Part shown: in pieces, positions 45,296 through 52,583 of the stretch
How positions within the stretch are numbered: the stretch's first letter is position 1
How the letters are laid out: every line of letters begins with the position of its first letter
Source of the DNA: CAVUOA01 sp963742955
Lineage (GTDB): Bacteria > Bacteroidota > Ignavibacteria > Tepidaquicellales > OLB5
Length of the DNA stretch: 64,000 nt
NCBI GenBank assembly: GCA_963742955.1
Contig: CAVUOA010000008.1
Location: 1,240,001-1,304,000 of the forward strand
Direction: 5' to 3'
The notes under the pieces: model-generated
Seen by the model: only the letters and a program-made list of their open reading frames with translations
The model's database searches: none
What the model was told of the DNA's origin: nothing
Translations under genes and position numbers: made by a program

Positions 45296-45814
45296 TTATT
45301 CGAATTTCTTTTTTGCAAGAACTATAGCGCCGACTATAGCTGCAAGAAGTATGAATGAAACCAGCTCAAACGGAAACGAAAATGTTGTGTAAAGCACCTT
45401 GCCGGTTGATTCAATTGTGCCGATTTGTTCTGCATTGGGATTTATTACAAGGTATTTCTGAAAAAACCCGAAGTATGTTGATATTGCAAGTGCTGCAAAA
45501 AGCAGTATTGCAAGAAGAACGGCTGTGATTTTCTTATAGGTAAAGTTTTCACTCAGCTTAGACTCGTCCTGAAGATTTAAAAGCATGATCACAAACAAAA
45601 ACAAAACCATAATTGCGCCTGCATAAACAATAATCTGTATGATTGCAATAAACTGAGCTCTCAGCATTAAGTACAAAGCCGAGATACAGAAAAAATTTAC
45701 AACTAAAAATAATACGCTCTTAATGGGATTGCGGCGTGTTATCATAATAACTGCCGTAATCACAGCAAGTGCGGAAAAAATCCAAACGATAATATTTTCT
45801 AATGTGAAATGCAT
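45296..45814 (-). CDS. nuoJ: NADH-quinone oxidoreductase subunit J
   Basis: 172 residues with five hydrophobic helices. The family hallmark is AIIQIIVYAGAIMVLFLFVIMLLN in the third helix, which carries the Gly-rich bend of NuoJ/ND6 used in proton pumping. No nuoH, nuoI, nuoK or nuoL gene is beside it: downstream comes trpS, upstream an array of tRNA fragments. The rest of complex I must be elsewhere. Its own promoter is not obvious; the array region may now provide it. Confidence 0.9.
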   Translation of the reverse strand: MHFTLENIIVWIFSALAVITAVIMITRRNPIKSVLFLVVNFFCISALYLMLRAQFIAIIQIIVYAGAIMVLFLFVIMLLNLQDESKLSENFTYKKITAVLLAILLFAALAISTYFGFFQKYLVINPNAEQIGTIESTGKVLYTTFSFPFELVSFILLAAIVGAIVLAKKKFE

Positions 45815-45854
45815 GAATCAAATATCAAATAATAAACAGCAAATTAATTAATAG

Positions 45855-46218
45855 TGCCCGATGCTCCCGAGTACTCGGGATAGACTCCATCGAACCGGCA
45901 CCGAGGTACAACCCCGATCCGACTTTGTCGGACGCGTCAAAATTCAAGAACAATTTAATTTTAAGTGCCCGATTCTCCCGAGTCTCGGGATAGACTCCAT
46001 CGAACCGGCACCGAGGAACAACCCCGATCCGACTTTGTCGGACGCGTCAAAATTCAAGAACGATCTAATTTTAAGTGCCCGGGTCTCCCAGAGTACTCCG
46101 GGATAGACTATAGTGCCCGGTCTCCCGAGTACGGAGACTCCATCGAACCGGCACCGAGGTACAACCCCGATCCGACTTTGTCGGACGCGTCAAAATTCAA
46201 GAACAATTTAATTTTAAG
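45855..46218 (-). repeat. tandem array of rearranged tRNA-Leu fragments
   Basis: Four units lie side by side before the intact tRNA: 45855-45965, 45966-46075, a truncated 46076-46113, and 46114-46218. Read on the minus strand, each full unit has GACGCG, then a hairpin TCCGAC-AAA-GTCGGA in place of the anticodon arm, then TCGGGGTTGTACCTCGGTGC and CGGTTCGAT matching the tRNA variable arm and T-arm, then a second palindromic insert (TCCCGAGTACTCGGGA in the first unit), then CGGGCA and a shared 3' flank CTTAAAATTAAATTGTTCTT followed by GAATTTT. The flank equals that of the real tRNA. Confidence 0.85.
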
Positions 46219-46305
46219 TGCCCGGGGCCGGAATCGAACCGGCACCGAGGTACAACCCCGACAGGATTTTAAGTCCTGCGCGTCTACCAGTTCCGCCACC
46301 CGGGC
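46219..46305 (-). tRNA. tRNA-Leu (anticodon UAA)
   Basis: 87 bases on the minus strand. The acceptor stem is GCCCGGG / CCCGGGC with discriminator A. The anticodon arm is AGGACTTAAAATCCT with the loop CTTAAAA, giving UAA. A long variable arm (CGGGGTTGTACCTCG) and the T-arm GCCGG-TTCGATT-CCGGC complete the class II leucine tRNA. CCA is not encoded. The array of rearranged fragments follows at its 3' side. Confidence 0.95.
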
Positions 46306-46413
46306 AAAAAATATTTTGTTTCAGAACGAATTAGGAACAGAATAACAATTTTAATAAATTATTATGACTTTTTCTAACCTAAAATTAGGTAAAAAACATA
46401 CTGTTGCGGTAAT

Positions 46414-46869
46414 TTATTTCCACAAGCCCCAATCATCTTCCACGTCATTTGACCTATCGAAGGTGCCAATCCACTCGACAAACAGCTTGCGGAATTCTTC
46501 TATTTCGTCACGAAGCAGCTGTAAGTATTCAGCGCCGGCTAAATTTTCATGCCTGCACATAGAGGTTGCGGCGAGAAGCTCATTTGCATGCCTTTTTATA
46601 ATCACAGCATTTTCCATCCTGATGCTGTAGAGGTCACCGCCCTCGGCACCGGCAATTTTAGCGCCGATTGTGTATGCATCAACCATCATCTGCTCACGCA
46701 GCATGAACTGGTCTTTCTTTTCATCGAAAGTATCTACCAGGTGTTTTGTAATTTCGCCTATCTGGATTGCTTTCCGGTAGATTGGAAGCTTCTTGAATGC
46801 ATCCATTTCTTCTTCGCTGTATTCATCATCATCCATTTCTTCATCAAAATCGTCGAAATCGTCAAACAT
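46414..46869 (-). CDS. conserved acidic helical protein, function unknown
   Basis: 151 residues, rich in Glu and Asp. It starts with an acidic stretch (FDDFDDFDEEMDDDEYSEEE) and continues as a helical bundle with AKIAGAEGGDLYSIRMENAV, NELLAATSMCRHENLAGAEY and a C-terminal WIGTFDRSNDVED. It resembles short conserved helical proteins of Bacteroidota-type genomes. No catalytic motif is seen. It starts 2 bases after the stop of the TPR lipoprotein gene and likely shares its transcript. Confidence 0.6.
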   Translation of the reverse strand: MFDDFDDFDEEMDDDEYSEEEMDAFKKLPIYRKAIQIGEITKHLVDTFDEKKDQFMLREQMMVDAYTIGAKIAGAEGGDLYSIRMENAVIIKRHANELLAATSMCRHENLAGAEYLQLLRDEIEEFRKLFVEWIGTFDRSNDVEDDWGLWK

Positions 46870-46871
46870 AA

Positions 46872-47927
46872 TTATTTCCTCACTTTCTTGAGATAAGTTT
46901 CCAGCGAACTGTCCAGTGAAGGTTTTAATTTTATTGCTGTTTCCCAGTCTTTGAGGGCATTGGGATTATCAAATGAATTATAATACGAAAATCCCCTGTT
47001 TACATATGCATCAACATAAGCTGAATCAAGCTGAAGCGCTTTTGTGTAATCCGCGATTGCATTGGGATAATCCTTCAGGTTTGCAAGCGCAAAACCCCGC
47101 GCGTTGAATAACGTTGATTTTGACTGGTCCTGTTTAATTGCCGCATCAAAATCCTGTACCGCAAATTTAAACAGCTCGGTATTCAAAAAAACATATCCGC
47201 GGTTAATGTATGCATCGGTGAAATCGGGCTTAAGCTGAATTGCTTTGTTGTAATCTTCCATTGCCGAGCCGAGCTTGTTTGTGTTGGCATAAGCATAGCC
47301 CCGCGTGTTGTAATAGACAGCGTTGTTCGGGTTAAGCTCAATTGCTTTGGTGAAATCCGCTATGGCCTTATCGTACATCTTAAGGTTCATGAATGCAAAT
47401 CCCCGGTTTGAATATGCATCTTCATATTTCGGGTTGAGCCCGATTGCCGCTGTATAATCTTTTATGGCAGTGGTATAATCTTTCAGGTTGGCATAAACAT
47501 ATCCCCTGCGGTTGATATAGACCGCTTCCTTCGGAGCCATCTTAACGGCTATTTCGTAATCAGACATCGCCTTGCTGAAATCATTTTTAGTGATATACAA
47601 ATATCCGCGCGCATCAAAATATTTTGCCGAGTCCGGTCCGGTGGTGATTGCTTCGTTTAAATCTTCCATAGCTTTATCAATATCATTTCGTGATGAATAA
47701 ATCATGGAGCGCCTGAAATACGCCTCTGCATTATCGGAGTTCAGCTTAAGAGCCATGTTGTACTCGTTCATAGCGTCATCCAGCTTGCCCTGTTTAACGA
47801 GGTCAATTCCCATTTTGAGGTGAGTGTCTGATTCCTGCGGATTCTTTCCGCATGAGGAAAACAAAACAGTAAGCATCACAGCAGGCACAACAAAAGCACG
47901 GAGGCAATACATAATCCCTTGGTTCAT
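46872..47927 (-). CDS. TPR-repeat lipoprotein
   Basis: 351 residues. A signal peptide ends in the lipobox LFSSC (Cys at about residue 26), so it is lipid-anchored. It has about nine TPR units with the consensus YxNRGYxYxNLKxYxxAIxDYTKAI, several nearly identical (KDYTTAIKDYTAAIGLNPKY, KMYDKAIADFTKAIELNPNN). The units are strongly regular, as expected of a scaffold for protein contacts. A second TPR lipoprotein at 48652 is related but shorter. Confidence 0.85.
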   Translation of the reverse strand: MNQGIMYCLRAFVVPAVMLTVLFSSCGKNPQESDTHLKMGIDLVKQGKLDDAMNEYNMALKLNSDNAEAYFRRSMIYSSRNDIDKAMEDLNEAITTGPDSAKYFDARGYLYITKNDFSKAMSDYEIAVKMAPKEAVYINRRGYVYANLKDYTTAIKDYTAAIGLNPKYEDAYSNRGFAFMNLKMYDKAIADFTKAIELNPNNAVYYNTRGYAYANTNKLGSAMEDYNKAIQLKPDFTDAYINRGYVFLNTELFKFAVQDFDAAIKQDQSKSTLFNARGFALANLKDYPNAIADYTKALQLDSAYVDAYVNRGFSYYNSFDNPNALKDWETAIKLKPSLDSSLETYLKKVRK

Positions 47928-48062
47928 TTATTATTTAATATACGGAATTATAAACGGAAATTATCAAAACTTAATAAAATCTGAATTGAGTTTCAATTTA
48001 TATATGAAAACTTGAAAATAATGATTAAATTAAACCAACCTAAACGCATATATAACATTAAT

Positions 48063-48455
48063 ATGAGCAATAATTTAAAGTTTTTAATTTCGCTTCTTAT
48101 AATGGCATCGTTAATGTTTGCCTGCAGCCGCAAGCCCGGCAGAGACCAGGAAACTTCGCAAAAACAACAGGTGCAGGAGCCTGAACGCAAAGACCAGTAC
48201 CGTATTGCGGAGATGTTCACAGGCAACAAGGCGCAGATGATTGATTTAATAGAGGGAACAGCAACGTTTGATATTGAATATGAAGGAGACTCCACTTTTA
48301 CAGCAAGGCTGCTTGACCCCGACGGCACCCTGGTTGATGTTCTGGCCGATGTAAAAGGAAACTACCGCGGAACAAAAACAATCACGGCGCCAAAAACAGG
48401 CTCTTATATACTTGATGTCAAAACCACCGGCAGGTGGAGCGTTTACAGGAAGTAA
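48063..48455 (+). CDS. small lipoprotein, hypothetical
   Basis: From the ATG at 48063, 130 residues: a signal peptide with lipobox LMFAC (Cys at about residue 21), a short charged linker, and a beta-sandwich-like domain (TFDIEYEGDSTFTARLLDPD followed by GTLVDVLADVKGNYRG, ending TTGRWSVYRK), similar in feel to small domains found in lipoproteins of unknown function. An earlier ATG at 48012 would add a basic tail before the signal peptide and is less likely. No family is named. Confidence 0.65.
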   Translation: MSNNLKFLISLLIMASLMFACSRKPGRDQETSQKQQVQEPERKDQYRIAEMFTGNKAQMIDLIEGTATFDIEYEGDSTFTARLLDPDGTLVDVLADVKGNYRGTKTITAPKTGSYILDVKTTGRWSVYRK

Positions 48456-48466
48456 AAAACATTTCT

Positions 48467-48486
48467 ATCCCCGCGAAAGCGGGGAT
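48467..48486. repeat. palindrome with a GAAA loop
   Basis: atccccgc-gaaa-gcggggat: two perfect 8-nt arms around the stable tetraloop GAAA, 12 bases after the lipoprotein stop. No T-run follows, so it is more an intergenic repeat than a terminator. Confidence 0.6.
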
Positions 48487-48570
48487 CTAATCAGCATCCG
48501 CCACCAAGCCACAAAGAAACACAAGCTTCTTCACCGAAGAGTTTAATTATTTTTGATGGATTCATACAAC

Positions 48571-48596
48571 AAAAAAGGCGGGGATAAACCCGCCCT
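48571..48596 (-). terminator. terminator of the 48652-49437 gene
   Basis: On the minus strand ggcggg-tttatc-cccgcc is followed by tttttt. It lies 55 bases past the stop codon of the TPR lipoprotein. Confidence 0.75.
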
Positions 48597-48651
48597 TAAA
48601 CTTTAATTTGTCATTTCCGCTGCAGCAGGTATGCGCGAAAGTGGGTACCTA

Positions 48652-49437
48652 TCATTTCAGCAGCGGTCTTATTTTATTTATGCGCGGGCGCAAATCAGGC
48701 TCATACGGCGGATTCAGACGGATGGCTTCTTCCCAGTCACGGACAGCCGCTGCGTAGTTCTTCAGGCTGAGATATGATGTACCGCGGTTGTAATATGCTT
48801 TTGCAAGACGCGGGTCCTTCATTATTACTGTATCGTATTGCGCCACTGCCGAATCATATTTTCCAAGTATATCGTAAATGTTTCCCTTGTTGAAATTAGC
48901 TATTGTGTCATTGGGTTTCAGCCTGAGCACCGTGTTATAATCGGTCATAGCGGAATCATATATCTTAAATCGTTCGTATGCGTTGCCGCGGTTCATGTAA
49001 GCGGACTGGTTGTAGGGGTCAAGCTGGATGTATTTATCATAATCCTCAATTGCTTCGCGGTACATTTTGATGTTCTGAAAATGATTGCCCCTATCCAGGT
49101 AAGGACCCGGACGGGTTGGGTATTTTTTAATAAAGTAATCGAGCTTTTGAAAGGCTTTGATGTTCCATACTTTATAAACGCTGTCACGCGGTATGCTGTA
49201 GCCGCGGTGATAGGTCTCAAGCGAATCGCGGTAATCAAAGTTACCCGTACCGTATATATCGGTTGAATCGCCCGTGGGGTAGTTGCCGCTGAGCGTTGTA
49301 TCGGCTGAGATGCTCTGTGTAAGCGATGTCAATGTGGAATCATGCTTCAGTGTTTCTTCGGTCTTGTCTTTGTTGCAGGCATACATGAGCACAAGTGCAA
49401 GCCCCAAAGCCGCAAATATTAATCGTTTTGAGTTCAT
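48652..49437 (-). CDS. TPR-repeat lipoprotein
   Basis: 261 residues with a signal peptide and lipobox LMYAC (Cys at about residue 21). After a Thr/Ser-rich linker it has about four TPR units (NIKMYREAIEDYDKYIQLDP, KIYDSAMTDYNTVLRLKPND, GKYDSAVAQYDTVIMKDPRL, KNYAAAVRDWEEAIRLNPPY). It is related to the longer TPR lipoprotein at 46872. It probably works as an outer- or inner-membrane scaffold. Confidence 0.83.
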   Translation of the reverse strand: MNSKRLIFAALGLALVLMYACNKDKTEETLKHDSTLTSLTQSISADTTLSGNYPTGDSTDIYGTGNFDYRDSLETYHRGYSIPRDSVYKVWNIKAFQKLDYFIKKYPTRPGPYLDRGNHFQNIKMYREAIEDYDKYIQLDPYNQSAYMNRGNAYERFKIYDSAMTDYNTVLRLKPNDTIANFNKGNIYDILGKYDSAVAQYDTVIMKDPRLAKAYYNRGTSYLSLKNYAAAVRDWEEAIRLNPPYEPDLRPRINKIRPLLK

Positions 49438-49653
49438 TTTGTGTTGAATTTACAAAATTTAGCAAGATTAGGTGAGAATTGCAATAAAAAAGAGGAGGCA
49501 TCATTTCCGGACTTGATGCGGAATCTATTAAGGATAAAGGGATACGATATTGTTAAGTATCCTTAATTTAAAAAGGTACTACATTTTTCTCTTGACTTAC
49601 TTTTTTAGAATGTTCATACTTATGTAAAATTTAATAGCTAAACAATAATCAAT

Positions 49654-49884
49654 ATGGAAACATCAATTGTAACAGTAAAAGGGCAGGTTGTGATACCCTC
49701 CCGGCTTAGAAAAAAGTATAAAATTAAAAACGGTACGAAGATTCAATTTGAAGAAGTTGGAGACGGTATAAAGATGATGCCAATAACACCCGAGCTTATA
49801 CGGACAAAAGCCGGATTTCTTGGAACTAAAGGAAAATTACTTAAGGCTTTGATGGAGGAAAAAAAGAAAGAGCGCGAGCTATGA
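49654..49884 (+). CDS. AbrB-type antitoxin of a VapBC-like module
   Basis: 76 residues with the swapped-hairpin AbrB domain (VTVKGQVVIPSRLRKKYKIK) at the N-terminus, followed by a basic helix (KGKLLKALMEEKKKEREL) that would contact the toxin. Such proteins bind their own promoter and the toxin. It overlaps the next gene by 4 bases, typical of toxin-antitoxin operons. An A/T-rich upstream region holds no clear promoter box. Confidence 0.85.
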   Translation: METSIVTVKGQVVIPSRLRKKYKIKNGTKIQFEEVGDGIKMMPITPELIRTKAGFLGTKGKLLKALMEEKKKEREL

Positions 49885-50279
49885 AAAAATTTGTTTTAGA
49901 CAGTTATGCCTTGCTGGCTTATGCTGAAAACGAAAAAGGAACCGATGTGGTAACAGAGATTCTTATAGGCGCACTGGAGGGTAAAAATGAAATTTATATT
50001 TCTGTTGTAAACTTTGGTGAGATGTATTATATAGCTTTGCGTGAAGGAGGTAAGGCAAGAGCAGAGGTTTATAAAGACACAATTCTAAAATTTCCGATTG
50101 AAATAGTAGATGCCGATTTAGAATTAACTCTGACAGCAGCACCATTTAAAGCTGCCTATAAAATATCTTATGCGGATGCGTTTGCCGCAGGATTAGCAAA
50201 ACAAAAGAAAGCTGTATTGGTTACAGGAGATAAGGAGTTTGAACAGATTAAAGGTGAAATTAAAATTAATTGGATATAA
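49881..50279 (+). CDS. PIN-domain VapC-like toxin
   Basis: 132 residues with the four acidic PIN residues in place: D7 (VLDSYALLA), E47 (NFGEMYY), D99 (SYADAFAA) and D117 (TGDKEF). The domain cleaves RNA, often tRNA or rRNA, in a metal-dependent way. The partner antitoxin lies directly upstream with 4-bp overlap. The next 670 bases hold no gene. Confidence 0.88.
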   Translation: MKKFVLDSYALLAYAENEKGTDVVTEILIGALEGKNEIYISVVNFGEMYYIALREGGKARAEVYKDTILKFPIEIVDADLELTLTAAPFKAAYKISYADAFAAGLAKQKKAVLVTGDKEFEQIKGEIKINWI

Positions 50280-50952
50280 AAGAGGAGGATTATGCGAAAC
50301 CCATATTCACTGCAAATAACAAACAAGAATGAAATCTAAGGTATTGAAAGAACTCTCAATTAAAAGTCGAATCCCGCAGCACGGTTAATCCGGTCAGATT
50401 CGCTATGCTGGTTAAACCGCTATATTTACTTATACCATAAATAAGGTATATTAGTACTGCCCTCTTGACAAACGCAAATTTCCGTTTTAGATTTATCTAA
50501 GAGTGCATCGGGTGCGCGGTGTATTGAGTGCGGAGTATTAGAATCACTCAACATGCACTAAATAAACTTAATCCCGTTCATTAAAGAACATCGAAAACGT
50601 GCGGATTTCGCAATTCTGACTTCTTACTTCTGAAATTTAGCTTCTGAAAAACGGCAATTTCGGGGTGCTTTCATTACTTGTTTTAAGAAATATGGCGATT
50701 TAAGCCCAGTTTCATTACTTACCGTTACTTGAAGTAATGAAGTTTTTTCGGAAAATGAGGCTGTATAACCTGGTAAGATGTCAAATAAGATTTTCTTGCT
50801 GATTGGATTTCCGCCTGCCTGTCTACGCCAGGTAGATCTGCTGCAGGGCAGGGGAATGACAAATGAAGATAAAAAAACTTCCGAAGCATTTGAGTACTAC
50901 GGAAGTTTGAATTCCGAATCTCCTCTCCTTCGGAGAGGTTAGGGTGAGGTGG
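50280..50952. other. gene-free region with repeats
   Basis: About 670 bases with no supported gene. It holds an interrupted palindrome (cctgcctg...gggcagg around tctacgccaggtaga, 50813-50850), a near-palindrome acttccg...cggaagt (50879-50908), and a G-rich element cctctccttcggagaggtta followed by gggtgaggtgg (50922-50952) that ends at the purE stop codon. It may be an old site of gene loss next to the toxin module. Confidence 0.5.
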
Positions 50953-51441
50953 TTAATTTATTTTCTCGTTCTTTTTCATAGATTCATCGGCGAGCTTCTT
51001 TTTGTAAGCAATCATTTTATTAAGCAGCTCATCATTGCCCGTTGCAAGAATCTGTACAGCGAGTATTCCTGCGTTCTTCGCTCCGCCTATGGCAACCGTA
51101 GCAACCGGCACACCTGAGGGCATCTGCACAATAGAGAGCAGTGAATCCATTCCGTCGAGGTTTTTTGATTTCACCGGCACGCCGATTACAGGAAGCGGAT
51201 GAAACGCGGCTGCAACTCCCGGCAAATGCGCTGCGCCGCCTGCGCCTGCAATAATTACTTTAATTCCGCGCTTGTGCGCGCCGGAGGCAAACTCCGCGGT
51301 AAGCTCCGGTGTTCTGTGCGCGGATAAAACTTTTATTTCGTAACCGATGCCGAATTCATCCAGCACGGCTGCGGCTTCTTTCATAATCGGCAGGTCGGAA
51401 TCGCTGCCCATTATTATGCCGACTTGTACTTTGTTCTCCAT
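50953..51441 (-). CDS. purE: N5-carboxyaminoimidazole ribonucleotide mutase
   Basis: 162 residues, the usual length of class I PurE. The active-site loops GSDSDLPIM, LSAHRTPE and AGAGGAAHLPGVAAA are present. It moves the carboxyl group of N5-CAIR to C4 in purine synthesis, acting as an octamer. purK is not adjacent. The gene is flanked by repeats on both sides. Confidence 0.96.
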   Translation of the reverse strand: MENKVQVGIIMGSDSDLPIMKEAAAVLDEFGIGYEIKVLSAHRTPELTAEFASGAHKRGIKVIIAGAGGAAHLPGVAAAFHPLPVIGVPVKSKNLDGMDSLLSIVQMPSGVPVATVAIGGAKNAGILAVQILATGNDELLNKMIAYKKKLADESMKKNEKIN

Positions 51442-51542
51442 GTTGAATTTAGTGTTATTGTGTTATAAAAAAAATCGTTCTTTGTATTCTAATTATCATT
51501 CTGTCCGCCATGGCGGGTTGTTTCGGGTTCTATTCAAAAAGA

Positions 51543-51561
51543 TGCTGAAACAGGTTCAGCA
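51543..51561. repeat. intergenic inverted repeat, tgctgaa...ttcagca
   Basis: tgctgaaacaggttcagca has 7-nt arms and a 5-nt loop. It is nearly identical to the copy at 19746-19764. Confidence 0.7.
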
Positions 51562-51568
51562 TGACATG

Positions 51569-52411
51569 TCATGCAGGAGTTTCTTTAGCTTTGTACATGT
51601 ATATCATCTCCAGCACTTCACCCACAGCGTCTTCATTGTTTGTGCTGTTGGTAACATAATCCGCTTTGCGTTTTAACTCGGGGATAGCATTCTGCACTGC
51701 GATGTTGTATGCGCCGTAATCGAACAGCGGCATGTCATTGTGCCAGTCACCTATAACTGCAACATTGTTCCGCTGAAGATTGAGGTGTTTCACAAGACGC
51801 TTCACACTCTTGAGTTTATCGCTGCCCTTTTTCTTGATTGTGAGAAGGTAGTAATCATTGGATGGTGACTTGGTTACGTTCATCGAAAGACCCGTTGTCC
51901 TGGGGAATTTCAGCTTATCACGGATAATGCGCAGGCTGGCTTTATCTTCGCAGTAAACCAGAATTTCTAGTATGTTATTGACGGTGCCGTAATCTGCAAT
52001 ATCTTTAATGGGTGCGCTGAGGCGTGTGTACTGTTTAATAAGATTGTTGCGCGGAGTAACAAACTGGCTTTCGTGGTCGCACATGGTAATTTTGCCGTAG
52101 TTATGTTCAGCAAGCGAGATGACTTTCTTCACAAGCGTATCTTTGATGATTCCCTGGTAGGCGATGTTCTTGTCTTTATCAATAATAAGGGCGCCATCGA
52201 GCACAACAAAAGGAATAGTGATATCAAGCTCATCGGCAATGTGAGACGAATAGTGAAATGACCTCGCCGAAGAAAGCGTGCAGTATATACCGCGCTTCTT
52301 GAGCTCCTGAGAAAGAGATATGGTTTTTTCACCAATTCTGCCGTTGACATCTACAAGTGTTCCGTCGATATCTATGACTATGAGTTTTATGTCTTTGAGC
52401 TGATGAACCAT
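51569..52411 (-). CDS. Cof-type HAD-superfamily phosphatase
   Basis: About 280 residues from the ATG at 52411. HAD motif I is IVIDIDGTLVD (D14, D16), the cap insert follows, motif III lies in KKKGSDKLKSVKRLVKHLN and motif IV in VIGDWHNDMPLFDYG. The Cof branch removes phosphate from sugar phosphates or cofactors. An upstream aaggagg is 22 bases from this ATG, further than normal, so the start is not certain. Confidence 0.85.
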   Translation of the reverse strand: MVHQLKDIKLIVIDIDGTLVDVNGRIGEKTISLSQELKKRGIYCTLSSARSFHYSSHIADELDITIPFVVLDGALIIDKDKNIAYQGIIKDTLVKKVISLAEHNYGKITMCDHESQFVTPRNNLIKQYTRLSAPIKDIADYGTVNNILEILVYCEDKASLRIIRDKLKFPRTTGLSMNVTKSPSNDYYLLTIKKKGSDKLKSVKRLVKHLNLQRNNVAVIGDWHNDMPLFDYGAYNIAVQNAIPELKRKADYVTNSTNNEDAVGEVLEMIYMYKAKETPA

Positions 52412-52583
52412 TAAAATCTTGTTGAAAATTCCTCCTTTTTTACAATAAACATATAATTTAACGAACTCTATGTTTAAATAGTATAGCAAATTGGGGGTAT
52501 ATTTAGTGTTGGCAATTTCGAAATTGATATTTTGCCAATTTTTTCCACTGTTTCTTATAATTCATTCAATTAAATTACAGGAT

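Noticed and set aside
45855..46305. CRISPR array
   Set aside because: The units are about 110 bp and nearly identical along their whole length, with no variable spacers, and carry recognisable tRNA-Leu sequence. No cas genes are in the window.
45861..46345. Protein-coding ORFs across the tRNA-fragment array (both strands)
   Set aside because: They only exist because the repeated unit is free of stops; the translation is periodic and tracks the repeat, and the tRNA lies inside.
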